Shown: one piece after another, positions 48,639 through 60,060 of the stretch
Position numbering within the stretch: the first letter of the stretch is position 1
How the letters are laid out: every line of letters begins with the position of its first letter
NCBI GenBank assembly: GCA_947069175.1
Contig: CAMTDV010000027.1
Span: forward strand, 35,787,369 to 35,851,368
Direction of reading: 5' to 3'
DNA from: Scalesia atractyloides
Lineage: Eukaryota > Streptophyta > Magnoliopsida > Asterales > Asteraceae
Length of the DNA: 64,000 nucleotides
The notes under the pieces: generated by a model
Databases searched by the model: none
The model's input: only the letters and a program-made list of their open reading frames with translations
Told to the model about the DNA's origin: nothing
Program-made: the position numbers and the translations under genes

Positions 48639-48980
48639 ACTAGTATTTCACGACTGGGCGTTGCGACGAATCCATTAAAAACAATACAAAGTATTTCACG
48701 ACCGACACATTGCAGCAGATCCATAAATAACAAATACAAATTTCACGCGTTAATTCAAGAGTTTACTAAAAAAACAGAATCGTCTATGTAAATGCATGCG
48801 TTCTAGCAGAGACGTTGACGATATCCGAAATCTTATGTAAAAGGTGAAGCGTGTTGCGGCTGTATCATTAAACCGAAGAAAATATCGTTAAACTGAATGA
48901 AAAATTGTGGCGTGTTAACTCGCAACTCAATCAGGTTTGAATTTATATAATATAGTAAATGATGACGACGACGATGATAA
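48639..48980 (-). mobile_element. Helitron-like repeat end
   Basis: actagt at 48639-48644 is followed by atttcacgactgggcgttgcgacg, then by a second, similar unit (agtatttcacgaccgacacattgcagcag). The minus strand therefore ends in a GC-rich stem plus ctagt. Interior strings (gcgtgttaactcgcaa) match 44.7 and 53.9 kb. Confidence 0.5.
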
Positions 48981-49306
48981 TAGTTAAATAAATTGAGAAA
49001 GTATAGGGATTATTAAAATTAAAAGTAAACCATAACATTGATTATTTGCTACTTATACTAATATTCTAAGGAAACTTTTTTTACTTTTATAATTGTCTAA
49101 GGAAAGAAAATATAAATATTTATATGTAATAAAAGTGTGTATGCATAGTTTTAAGACTTATACATATAAATAAAGAAAAAAATAGTGGATGTCATATGGC
49201 ATTCATTCATTAGTTTACAAAATTAACCAACCAATCAAAATACTCAAAAAAATGAATAGCGAAACATACTCACAAAGATTATTTGATAAATTATAAATAG
49301 GAAAAC

Positions 49307-49307
<1 letters not shown>

Positions 49308-49374
<67 letters not shown>

Positions 49375-49382
49375 TAATAATA
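49308..49382. repeat. (AAT)n microsatellite
   Basis: About 24 units with one AAC. The open frames of Tyr or Leu across it are artefacts. Confidence 0.95.
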
Positions 49383-50426
49383 ATTGAAAAATGTCACATA
49401 AATGTAACCAAATATAATAGTCGGGTAGTGGTTGTACTGCCGAAGATGAAATCTTTAATTTAAAACTGACTAGGTTTTTCTGCTTATAATCATTTTTTAA
49501 AAAATAGGCTAAAGCTAATGGGTTGATAGTCGATTGGTAAACACAAAGCATTTAGGAAGAGAGAGATATTAAATTCAAGTTGTATAGAGAACTAAAGATA
49601 TTAGCCATTCAAACAAAAAATAAATAAATAAAAGAATGAGCTAAATGTGGTCGGACAAACAAGATACCCGAGTCTCTTAATTTTGTAAAATGGATCAAAA
49701 TTTTAGATTATTCTCCTCGATGTTATCTTTTCTCATGTAGCTCATGTCTCGTGTAACTAAAAATGAACAAATTCAATTGTAACGCTGAAAGTCAAAGAAA
49801 ATGTTCAAAACCGATTTTAATTGTTCAGTTAACTATTCAATAATAATAAAAATATATTATTTACGACAAGAGACTAAGACACACAGGATGGGCGTGGAAT
49901 CTGACGTGAAAGTCAATCCACGCCCCGTATCCGGCACGGAGCACGGTGTTGTGGTTGAGAGTTAAGGATCTGGGGACAAATCATGAAAAACGTATATCAT
50001 ATACAAAAATATTTCTTTGAATCCATAGCTATTAAAAATCATGTTTTTTCAACATGTTGGTTAAAAGATTAGTAGTTACTTTTGAAAATATTTTTGGCTC
50101 ATATAATTATGTGTCTAAAAACACAATTTTGGAAAAATAAAGATGTTACATACAATCATTCTTTTTAATCATTCTATAGGATCATTCACAGTTGTTACTT
50201 CGAGGTTAAAAAGAGTAATCGGGTGTTTACAAAAGAATTGGAGTATATATCTCTTCAAAGAATCCTAAAAGTTTACATTGTAAACAAATAGAATCAAAGT
50301 TTACAACAAAAATATTGTAAACAAATGAATTGACGTCTCTCTTCAAAGAATCAAAGTTTACAACAATGTGTACACAAATGAATTGAATCTCTGACATTCT
50401 TCAATATGAATCTTTTAGCTAGCTAG

Positions 50427-53141
50427 CTAGCAAGCAAAAAGATCAATGTGATCCTCCTTGACCATCATCCAGTCTATGAAGCCCATACCATCCACCTGCT
50501 TATCAGGACAGTTCGAGTCGTCTTGAGAACCGATCGAGTCACAACATCGGTAACACATGAACAGCGGTGGAACCACCTCGCTATCCCCGATCCCACTGCA
50601 CCGAGTATGCTGCCAAACCTCACAAAGATCACACGCCACCATCCTCTCACCATCGTCATCCCGAGCGCCACATTGGCAGTTCACAACCCAATTATCCGCC
50701 CCACCTTCATACTTAAGGTCACTAGCAGTCAACAAATCGACCCCAAACCCACGCACCCTAATCTCGGACCCTGACTCGAGTGCCCCGAATATCACCTCTT
50801 CCTCATCTAAACCTTCTAGTTCCACAATCTCTCTCACCTTTAGTTTCTCCATGACACAGTAAGTGTCCCGCATAGCGTTCTCGCAGGCTTCTTTTAACTC
50901 CCGAATAGTGGCGTGAAGCGGCACTACCACCAGCTCCCCAGTCGAGCTTTTCCTCGACTCGGCGGTCGTTAACGGAATAACTCGACAAACAAACCGCAAA
51001 AACTCATCATCATCGTTAAAAGGCCACTCTTTCGTAAAGTTTTTGCTGTCCAAAACCGTCCTCACAGCAAACTCGACCATTTCAGAATCCGAATCTAACA
51101 AAACATGCTGATACAAGTACGCGACATCTTTGTATACATCACTCTCTGGGTACCTCGAAACCACAGAGTCAACTCGGTCAGTCGATTCCTCATCTTGTTT
51201 GCACTCTTTAAGTGAATACTCAAGCACGCCTGTCGTAGAATTGACCGCCCGACGAACCACATACCCTCCTACAATCACATTATTCATCGATTTCAGCACG
51301 AAATCGATCAAACCCGTGTCACCAATGTGTAACCGCGCTGTGTCCCTGACCTCTTGCCTGATCATAGTTTTCTTTTCTTTTAGAGCATTCACCACCACAT
51401 TAGCAACATCCTCAAGCCTTCTCACATGCCATCTGCTGTCCAATTTAGCAGCCATATTCAGAAACTTTCTACACCTCACATGTTTCTCCTTCTTGTTCTT
51501 CATATTCGATCTTGTTTTAGAATGGTAAACAACGTCGTTCTTCGTTTGCAGGGACTGAAACTTGAGATTAAGCATGAATCTAAACAGGTCTCGGATTGTA
51601 ACCAAGTGGGTATCACTCAATTCTCTGTATCTACCGATGAGTTTCTTGATGGAACGATTATTCATATTGCGAATGATCATGTCGAGTTCTAGCGAGCTTA
51701 GGGTCTTAAGCGCTTGCTCGTATTGTTTCTTCGTGACACCGAAGCTCCCATGGCAAAACCTGTAATCCCATCTTCCAAACCATGTGTGCCCGTATGATAC
51801 CCCGTATAAAAGCCGAAGATCCATCTGTCTCTTCTTTGATGTATCCACAACGCTTATTTCCCTGCTGTGAAGAGTTGTGCAGATTCGGTCCCAAAGATCC
51901 ATAACTTCTCTGCCATAAACGAAACTTGATCCGCCCTTGATTCCATTGATACAGAGAAGGTGACCGAACCCATTGGAGTGGATCAGACCGTGTAAAATAT
52001 GCGTTTGAAGATCAAGAACGCCATTGTCGATCGGCTTGTTCCATTCGTTGTCAATAGGGATGATGAAATGGTACTTCCTTTTTGATACAAAATGGTGACT
52101 CCATCCTGTAGTAACATATTCAATATCAAGATTAGAAAACCTTTATTTCTGCTAAGATCAAGATATTAAAACACTGTTAATAAACTCAACTTTTGCCACT
52201 AGAACACCATAATTGTGTATAAAGATTTTCAAAGGACAACACTAATTACACACACTATGGATTTAATGTTATAGAACCGTTTAAAAGGCAAAACCAAGAG
52301 CTAAGTGCCAGTTTACATGACTATACCGCCGTTTAACTACATTTAACTAAAATCCCTTTCAAAAGTTGAAACGATTGACGGACGTGATAGTGGTGTGGAT
52401 GAGTGTACACCACTAAAACGCAATCGATCAAACCCCCCCCCCCCCCTCAAATAACTGTTCACATTGATCAAAATCCCCAGATTATTAAAACCCTAATTAA
52501 CCAACTAATAAAAAAACCTGATCGAATCACCGAAAACCCAGTTAACAAATCGCAATTCGATACCAAAATCCCCAGTTCTCACTGAAATTTAACACAAGAA
52601 CAATCAAAATATCATAATCCCCATTCCAAAACAATATTTCATCCATACATAACCACATATGATCAACTACAATAGTAACTAAAACCAAAAACCCATCACA
52701 AACCCCAATTTCAAACCAATAATTCAATCCAAAAAACCCTAAAATCTCCTACAACAGTTGACCAAAACAGAGTCACCCCAAAACCGAAATTAAACCCACT
52801 AAGTAAACCAATTAACCCAACCATTAACAACAACTAATTACCAGAACATCTGCAATGATCACAAAGCGGCTGAACCGAGTCCTGAACGCACTCTTCAATC
52901 GTATACAACGGAAGCACAAATCCCCTGTTTTCATGAAACAAAAACGTGCACCATATTGGCATTCCTTCCACATTATAATCCTCCATCTGACAACACTCTT
53001 CAAGAAACACCGAACACTGTCCCGAAACGGACCCGATGGAGAAATCGGGCAACCCGGCTGCAGAAAACTCTGTAACCCGTAATACTTCGCAGACGTCACC
53101 ACCACCTTCCGTTTCTTGCAGTTACTTCTACCTCCGATCAT
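50427..53141 (-). CDS. PHD-finger protein, MMD1/At1g33420-like, two exons (frameshift in exon 1)
   Basis: Exon 1 is 53141-52842 and exon 2 is 52105-50427, joined across a GT-AG intron (TCTG|GTAATT ... TACAG|GATGG) to restore CDHCRCSGWSHHFVSKRKYH. Total length is about 659 residues, close to Arabidopsis relatives (about 700). The N-terminal part has FLQPGCPISPSGPFRDSVR and MEDYNVEGMPIWCTFLFHEN, hallmarks of this family. The C-terminal C4HC3 PHD finger (about 50681-50541) reads CQCGARDDDG, CDLCEVWQHTRC and CYRC. Relatives such as MMD1 act in the nucleus during male meiosis by reading histone H3 methylation; the role here is inferred. A single base appears missing near 53010-53012, so the ATG frame leaves the conserved frame after 45 residues. 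This is either a real lesion or an assembly error in a G run. Confidence 0.88.
52433..52447. repeat. Poly-C run in PHD-gene intron
   Basis: About 14 C in the intron, in plus-strand notation. A stretch prone to length error. Confidence 0.85.
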
Positions 53142-53420
53142 GTTCGACGGTTGAGATCGAGGGTTGTGATTGAAATCAGATTTGAATGGTGGGTTTGTGG
53201 TTATAATTCGAAATTGTTAGAAACAGAGGAGGGTATTTTTATGGGTTTTTGGGAGAAATTGAGAGGAATTTGTTGCGAATTTTAGTTGCCATCATGTTGG
53301 TTATGTGTGATCGAGGGTTGTGATTGAATTTGGGTTTGAATTTTGTGGATTTGAAGGTGAATTGATGGAAACTGAGGAGGGTTTTCTTGGGGTTTGTATG
53401 AAGATGATGATGAAAACAGA
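53137..53420. repeat. Tandem duplication of the PHD-gene start region, period about 154
   Basis: gatcgagggttgtgattgaa and the flanking (c)atcatgtt-type start context occur at about 53137-53260 and again at about 53291-53420, including ggaaac(a/t)gaggagggt. The upstream copy carries its own ATG but does not open the conserved frame. Confidence 0.65.
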
Positions 53421-53719
53421 GGGTTTGTTATTGCAAGTAGGATATTTGAATGTTTGTTGTACGGGTAATTTGCCACGTGTGATCGGACGGTTGAGGGGGA
53501 GTGTGTGTTGATGGGGTTCATGATGGCCGTTGGATGAACGGTTATTAGTTGATGCGGCGATTTGACGACGCGAGGACAAGTGAGTTCTGTTTTGATCTTT
53601 TGTGTGTCAAATGGGAATTTGAAGGTTTTTTCTTCCGTACAATTTTGAATTTATAAAGAATTGATTAAAAAAATTATATCGTATTAAATAAATTGCTTTG
53701 AAAAGTAAGAATTAATTTG

Positions 53720-54130
53720 TACTTAGGATATGTGTTTTGCGACGGGACAGTTAAATCGAATCAAAAATCAACGTAAGAATCTTGAACCACGTACGCGTGT
53801 TGCAATGTGTTAACCTGAAAAAAAAAGACTACGTAATAGATATAAAAGAATAACTAAGTTGACTTAGTATTCGCACATTGCGACTGGACTTGTTAAACCG
53901 CAAAACAACGTAAAAACTTTGAACCATACACATTGTAGGATGTTAATTCGTAAAATTTAGAATAAAGTGTAAAGCGACAAATTTATAAAAGATAAAAAGT
54001 ATATAAGAACAAAGTTAAAGTGAAAAAGCGTTCAGGTAAAAATGAAAAATGTTTTGTGAAAATTTTATAAAATACAAAAGCTTTTAGAAGTGAAAAGTGT
54101 AAAGAAAAAATGAATTATAACTCTTAACCA
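53720..54130. repeat. Helitron-family-like repeat, two internal units
   Basis: Two related units start near 53738 (ttgcgacgggacagttaaat) and 53878 (ttgcgactggacttgttaaa). Each continues with aa(c)gtaa(g/a)aa-c-ttgaacca and a later tgttaa(c/t)-cgtaaaa string, as in 44.6-44.8 kb. No coding content. Confidence 0.45.
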
Positions 54131-54223
54131 AAAGTTGTAAAAATAAATTAACCAAAAAGGAAATTGAAATTAAATGAATTGTGCTTTAGAATTTTTTTGA
54201 AAGGCAAATTAATCGGAACAAAT

Positions 54224-54428
54224 CAAGCTAGAATGAAACATATAGACTAAAACTATTGTGACTAATACAAACTTGAATAGTTTAATTGTCTCACAAAACC
54301 TTTTTTTCAATTAATAGTAAGAAAAACCAAGCTAGAATGAAACATATAGACTAAAACTATTGTGACTAATACAAACTTGAATAGTAGAATTGTCTCACAA
54401 AACCTTTTTGTCAATTAATAGTAAGAAA
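54224..54428. repeat. 104-bp tandem duplication
   Basis: caagctagaatgaaacatat through caattaatagtaagaaa occurs twice in direct tandem with about four changes, ending just before the Mutator-like element. Confidence 0.9.
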
Positions 54429-54438
54429 ATATTATGGA

Positions 54439-55320
54439 GAGTAAAATGCCAAAATCATTTATAAGGTTATTTGTTTATTTCATCCAAAACAACACTTATT
54501 TTGCAGATAGGTTCGTCAGATTTGCGTTTTATTGTCATTTACATTCAATTCGTGAACGTTGTTTGAATCTAACGTTAACTCAGGGGAATTTGGACATTTT
54601 ATCTATTTTTCTATTTTTATTTTCTTTTTAACTTTAAATAAAAACAAAAAATAATAATTACTATAAAACCTACCTCACCCCCTCTCTCTCCCTCTTTAAC
54701 TTTTCCTCTTCAATCTCTCTCTCTCTCTCTCTCTTTGATGTGGTGCGGCGGTGTCATGGGGTGGAGATGGTGCGGTGTTGGTTGTTATGGGGTGGAGGTG
54801 GCAGTGGTGGTGGATGCTATGGGGGGGAGTTGGTGCAACGATAGTTCTTGGGGTTGCAAGTGGTGGAGTGGTGATGGTACCATGGTGGTGGTGGTGTTTC
54901 TTAGGTTCACTGACAATATAGGGATGGCAAGTCGTGGTTTGGTTGGTGGTGGGGCGGTGATGGTGTCATGGTAGTGAAAGGGTGGTGATCGTGTGGTATT
55001 CCAGAAAAAGTGTCTGTGTGTGAGAGAGAAAGAGAGAGAGAGATGTTTAGGTGAGAGAGAGGGGTGGGAGTGTGTATACTTTTTAAATAACATTATTTAT
55101 TATTATATGCATTAACAGCTTGTACCAAGCTTTAATAAGTTATACCTTAACTAAAAAACAAAAATGCCTTCCAACTTAACAGAAAAAATAAACGTCAGCG
55201 AACTGCATAAAAATGACAATAAAAACCAAACATCGGGGCCTAGATGAAAAAAATAATTATTATTTCAAATAGAACAAACAAATATGACCAAACCTCATGG
55301 GAGATTTTAACATTTTACTC
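54439..55320. mobile_element. Non-autonomous Mutator-like element (MULE), 882 bp
   Basis: Flanked by a perfect 9-bp duplication, TATTATGGA (54430-54438 and 55321-55329), the Mutator hallmark. Ends start GAGTAAAATG and extend as imperfect inverted repeats of roughly 180 bp: shared strings include ttttattgtcattt, (gt)gaacgtt/gctgacgtt and gttaa near equivalent positions on opposite strands. The centre (54735-55080) is GC-rich, with ggtggtgg-type repeats flanked by (CT)n on the left and (GA)n on the right, which extends the fold-back. No transposase is encoded. Confidence 0.87.
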
Positions 55321-55329
55321 TATTATGGA

Positions 55330-55925
55330 TTTATATTTATTTTAGTTTAAAATAACTTGATTTTGAAGATAATTTTTTTATTATACCATTTAAATAATTA
55401 ACTTTAAAATATAGTTAAATTTATGATAAAAATATTTTATGATATATCTAAATTTGAATAACTTAAGGTTAACATTCATGTAGTTGTTGCCAAAAGTTTA
55501 AAATTTGCGATTAAGTTTATAGTCGTCATTTCGTTACAATCAGATTCACCTCTTTAACATCATCGATGTTCAGAGTTAATTTGAAAAGACTAAATACTTA
55601 TGTATTGAAAAACAAAACCCTACCCCCCCTTCTCTCTCTCAAAGAGGGTGTTGATACAACTAATGTGACTAGAGATTTGCACGATGGTTATATTTGTTAT
55701 AAACAGACAAAGGGGAGTCTATTGATGCAACTTTGTGTGTCCAATGTAGGGTTGTTCACGAGCTTAATCACACCAAGCTAGGGTAAACTCAGGCTCGACT
55801 GGATTTTGAAACCGAGCTGATAATCAAAACTCGATTTTGGCTTTGTTTTTAACTGAGTTGGCTCAACTCGGTTCGATTCAATTAGGCTCGATTTGTTAGG
55901 CTCGTTTAAGACTGTAGATACTAGA
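55330..55925. other. Intergenic, nothing recognised
   Basis: AT-rich sequence with no supported frame. 55790-55920 has repeated ctcgactgg/actcggttcgattc strings typical of low-copy decayed repeats. Confidence 0.5.
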
Positions 55926-57175
55926 TTGATCATTTAGGGTTATGATAGGTGGTTGAAAGCCTTTAGTTTCTCGTCTTTAAATTTGAGTTTTTTTCTTGAG
56001 GATTTGAGTTCTCGAATGCTCTACTTTGATACAGTTTGCGTCTTGCAGGTCTTGATAGGTTTAAGGTATATTTTAGGAGCTAATTGGGGCTCTGGAATGA
56101 ATCTAAAAGGACCCAGGTGGAAGAAACGAAAAAAACGGAAATTTGGGGGAGTCACGGTGTTGGAGACGGCAATTGTAGCCGTTGTCGACGACTTACACAC
56201 AACGTTGATTGGCCATGAGCAACACATTTGTGCGTATGTCGGCTTAATCTGTCGCTGAAGCTCCCAGGCCTGTCGACGAAGCGATACACTAGTCAACTAC
56301 GCTGATTTGGCATTTTTCTTTAATTCCGATTTCAAGGCACTTAATTAAGGGATTTCAAAATTTTGGAGTTACATAACACATCTTAGACCATTCTCTATGA
56401 TGGTCCATCATTCCAAGACTCTCTAATCATTCCACAATACCTAAATTCCAAGATTGAATGCAAGTTATTAAGATTTCTTCATCTTGTTTTCAAGTTCTCC
56501 AAACCATGAGCGACTAATCCTTCAAGTTTCACACCGGCGTAGATTTTGTAAGCTATTAGGGTTCTTGTTAAACTATTTGGGTTTTGAGTACTTGTTTTTA
56601 CATTTGAGTATTTGAATAATTGTATTAATTGTGTTAGTCTTGTTTTGAATTTGTGAATTGTCAATAATTACTTGCACCATTGACTTTGTGAGATGAATTC
56701 AGCTAATTATGCATTGATATAATTTAGGTTTGTTATGTTCTTCAGTAACGAAGCATACATTTTTCCATTGTTTATATTGATGATTGCTGATGCCTAAGCC
56801 TTGAAACCCAACCCTGTTATTGCCGTTTGTTAATCTTAATTCAAACCCTAATTGTGAAATAGAACTTTGATGCTTATAACTTCGAACGGGTGAGAATCTT
56901 TTTTCCTAGTATTGTTTTAATCAAAATCAAGCATCATGTTCTTAGTTATAATTTGTTAATCTAGTTTTCGTTATAAATCATATGTCGTTGGTCATTCAAA
57001 CACACCTTTCAAACCAACTAAACAAACATGTAAAAATCAAATTAGCAAGCTTCATAAATTGTTCTCTAATCAACATAGTTTATAACATGAACCACAAACT
57101 CTTCATGGATTCGACACATTTGATGTGCGTGTCTTGGTGTGTCTTGGTGTGTTGGTTTAGTTAATTTTATAACTC
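55926..57175 (+). repeat. Dispersed repeat, related to 36.66-37.87 kb
   Basis: Carries in the same order gtggttgaaagcct, gagttctcgaatgctctactttgata, gtcttgcaggtct, a GC-richer core with cgttgtcgacgac, ttgcaccattgactttgtgag, cagtaacgaagcatac, gcctaagccttgaaac, acttcgaacgggtgag and gaaccacaaactcttcatgg. The open frame at 55953-56258 in the core has no recognised domain. Confidence 0.6.
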
Positions 57176-57199
57176 TTAGCACGGATCAGGTGAGTTAAC

Positions 57200-57600
57200 T
57201 TAATAACTTTTAAAACATGTTTATCTAGTTTAAATTTATAAGAAATTGTCATTACTTAGACTAAACACACACAATAAGCAAGTGTACCTATCATTTGTAG
57301 TAAAGTTTATGTAAGAACCAAAGATCGAACCCAAGGGATTCGACTTTTAATAGTTAACTTTAAATTACCAACTAGTTGATTAATTATTTTTTTTATTATT
57401 TTTATATTACAGCCATAAAATAAAAGCAAGTAATAGAGAATTTATAGAGAATATCAAGAGCACGAAGCGTGTTGCTTTGGATCTTCGAATCCATTTGGGA
57501 TGAATTATAGTTAAGTTATTGGCAAGTGGTGAAATTAATTAACTCAAAAATCCAGCTCCTAGCTAAGGTCACCGACGAATTTTTATTAGATTTACAAAAT
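57200..57600. repeat. Decayed plant repeat (gcaagtgtacctatc motif)
   Basis: Contains aataagcaagtgtacctatc and, further on, agatcgaacccaagggattcg, then gaattt-rich DNA and aatccagctcctagctaagg. This order is familiar from multi-copy plant retroelement DNA, but I cannot assign a family. Confidence 0.4.
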
Positions 57601-57799
57601 GTGACTTTAAGGTTAAAATAGAATTAGAAACGATTAGATATAATTCATTGCCCAATCTCAGAAGAAGCTTCTTTTTTAAGGAATAATCCCCTAATCTTGG
57701 GTTAGTTACATCCAAATGAAGAAAAAAATGTTGGGTTTGAGATCGTTGGTACTTAGTTTTAGTAGGTTTTGGATAGTTTTGCAATGATTTAATGTATTT

Positions 57800-58188
57800 T
57801 AGAAAGTTCAGGAGCTGAAAGTGCCACTGCAGGAAACTGTCCTGTAGCAGCGTATTTATGTTCCCAGCGTATTTAATAAATACATTGGGTAGTCAGGGTG
57901 TATATATGCGCTGATCAATGAAACCCTAGTCCAAGGTTCTTGGACAGATTTGGTGATTTCTCTTGTGTTGTGATTGTTTTTCTTGTGTTTAACCCGAAAT
58001 ATCTAGGTGCATTCAGTGATTATATACTTTGGGATTCTATATACAACACTTGTTGTTTGATCCATACAAGAATCTTCATCTTCACCTTTTGGTTTTTCTT
58101 AACTTTTACACATTCAAACAACTAATCTATAGTTGTTTGGGTGATAACAATCAAACCACTGTGATCTGAATCTGTTTTGGGACTCACA
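57800..58188 (+). repeat. Probable 5' LTR (3' part) of a Ty1/copia element
   Basis: Sequence up to gggactcaca (58188) is followed by a three-base spacer and a tRNA primer site, so an LTR must end here. A TATA-like gtgtatatatgcg lies at 57898-57910. The LTR start cannot be fixed because the partner LTR is not in the window. Confidence 0.6.
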
Positions 58189-58191
58189 ATT

Positions 58192-58203
58192 TGGTATCAG
58201 AGC
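58192..58203 (+). promoter_or_regulatory. Primer-binding site of the copia element
   Basis: tggtatcagagc, an exact match to the initiator-Met tRNA type, three bases inside the LTR. Confidence 0.9.
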
Positions 58204-58839
58204 CTTTGTGCTCTTGATTGTTTGAGTTTTTGTTAAGATTCTTCAAGTTTTGAAGGTTTTTCATTTTCAATGTTTCAAAATTTTTAAAATTTTTGGACTT
58301 AAAATGGCTTGATCTGGTGTGTTTAATCATTGGGTTGTTGTAAATCAGTGTTTTGGTAAACATTTGGGTCATTTTGGTACAATGAAACATGGATTTTGAG
58401 TCGTTTTTGGGTGATTAGAGGGTTTTTCTTCGTACTTAAACCCTGCTGGTCGTATTTAACTTTGAAGCCAACGTAGTTAAACTTGAATATAGTGTTTTTA
58501 AACTTGAAGATCGCGTAATTAACAAATACGCCTGCATTACACCAGCGGATTTGTTGATTTCCAGCGAAATAGTGTTAGCATAATTAATCGAAGGCGACTT
58601 CGAAGTCAGTGATAAAAATCCTCAGCGATTTTATCACGGTGGCGCATTTAGCCAAACTCACGTTTGTTTTGTGTGTTCCAGCGGAGTTAGCTATTGTCTC
58701 CGAATCTTGCAGCCAAGCATCATCAGCGTATTTGCTCGTTTCAACATATTTGCTCATTTTCAACGTATTTACTCGCTGGTCGCTCAGATTTCGGCGTATT
58801 TAATCCTAGATCACGTTTTCAAACTCGAAATCAACCAAA

Positions 58840-60060
58840 ATGTCAGTCAATCAGCTTAATCCAATAGCCCAAGCCGAACTGGAGACATGAACAGCTACGA
58901 GACCTCCCAAGTTGAAAGGATTTGATGACTTCAGTAGTTGGAAGAATCGAATCAAAGCGTTCTTTAAGTATACCGACTATACTCAATGGATGTGTGTCAC
59001 GTAGGACTGCATGGTCCTATGATAATTCGCGACGATGTTCGAACAATCAACGAAGACCCTTCAACATTCACAGAAGAGGACACAACTCTCATTCAACGCG
59101 ATCATAGGGCTCATGCTGCTCTGACAATGGCTCTGTCCAAGGACGACAACAATCTGTTCGAAGAATACACTTCAGCTCACGAACTGTGGTTGGCCCTTAT
59201 TGATCACTATGAAGGAAACGAAGAGTTGATGGATAACAAGAGAGATATGGTTCAGAAGAGTATATGTTCGGGAGTGTTCGTGGTGAAAGCTTGTCAGATC
59301 ATATTAGCCGATTTTTGGGGGTGCTAACAAAAATGAAGAAAGTTGGAATTCCTGTTGCCAACTATGCCTCCATCAAGAAACTTTTGGACTCTCTTCCAAA
59401 AGAATGGAGCCTACAATGTATGATGATCAAAAGAACCTTCTTGACCAGCACTACTCCTGTCACTCTTTCAGAACTGATCAATACTCTAAAGGCCTTCGAA
59501 ATGGATGTGCTCAAGAGAGAAATGAATCAAGCAGGATACTCTCAGAAATTTACTCAATCGGCTGCTGTTGCTTCTGTTCCCAAAAACATGGCGTTCCTTG
59601 CCCCCATAACCTCCTGTGGTTCAAATTCTCAAAGTGCTACCGCATCTTACCCTAATGCTTTCGCAAGCTCTGCAAAGGCCCCATCATCTAACGAGAAGAC
59701 TTCTGTGGCCGGTGATGCTCAAGCACTCAAGATATCCACCGAACATGTTGCATTGTTTAATACTTTCCTGAGTAGCTATGAAGCTCTCATGTCAGGGAGC
59801 TAAAAAGGCATTTTCTCACTGCCGAAGACATGTATCAGGTAGATCCGGATGATACGGAGGAAATGGACTTGAAGTGGCAAATGGCGATGATTACCCTGCG
59901 ACTAAAGAAGTTTCAAGACAAAACAGGAAAGAGATTGGCACTGGGAGAAGCCGGTTTCGACAAGTCAAAGCTAAGATGTTACAACTGCAAGAATCTGGGT
60001 CACTTCAAGAGAGAGTGCCCACTGTTGAAAACGAAAATGCTGAAGTTGTTCCCACAATAA
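58840..60060 (+). pseudogene. gag: Copia gag remnant
   Basis: The probable start ATG at 58840 gives MSVNQLNPIAQAELET and then TGA. The same frame continues with RPPKLKGFDDFSSWKNRIKA, then a TAG and a shift. 58986-59327 has EDTTLIQRDHRAHAALTMAL and FEEYTSAHELWLALIDHYEG; 59264-59803 has LSDHISRFLGVLTKMKKVGI and LLDSLPKEWSLQCMMIKRTF, the UBN2-type capsid of plant copia Gag. 59830-60060 has a clean CCHC knuckle, CYNCKNLGHFKREC, at 59977-60018. The capsid would package the element RNA. Frames do not join without repair. Confidence 0.85.

Larger units (their letters stand above)
47520..50426. other. Intergenic between AOC and the PHD gene, mostly repeats
   Basis: Contains AT-rich DNA, a decayed ORF fragment near 48.0-48.6 kb, a Helitron-like end at 48639, an (AAT)n run at 49308-49382 and, next to the PHD gene (50215-50400), several gtttacaac/tgtaaacaaatgaattg repeats probably inside its 3' UTR. 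No intact gene seen. Confidence 0.5.

Noticed and set aside
50448..51765. Several plus-strand ORFs of 60-130 codons
   Set aside because: Antisense to the PHD-gene exon 2; no start context or known domain.
54735..55093. Gly/Val/Trp-rich frame and its antisense
   Set aside because: Made by ggt-type repeats in the core of the Mutator-like element.
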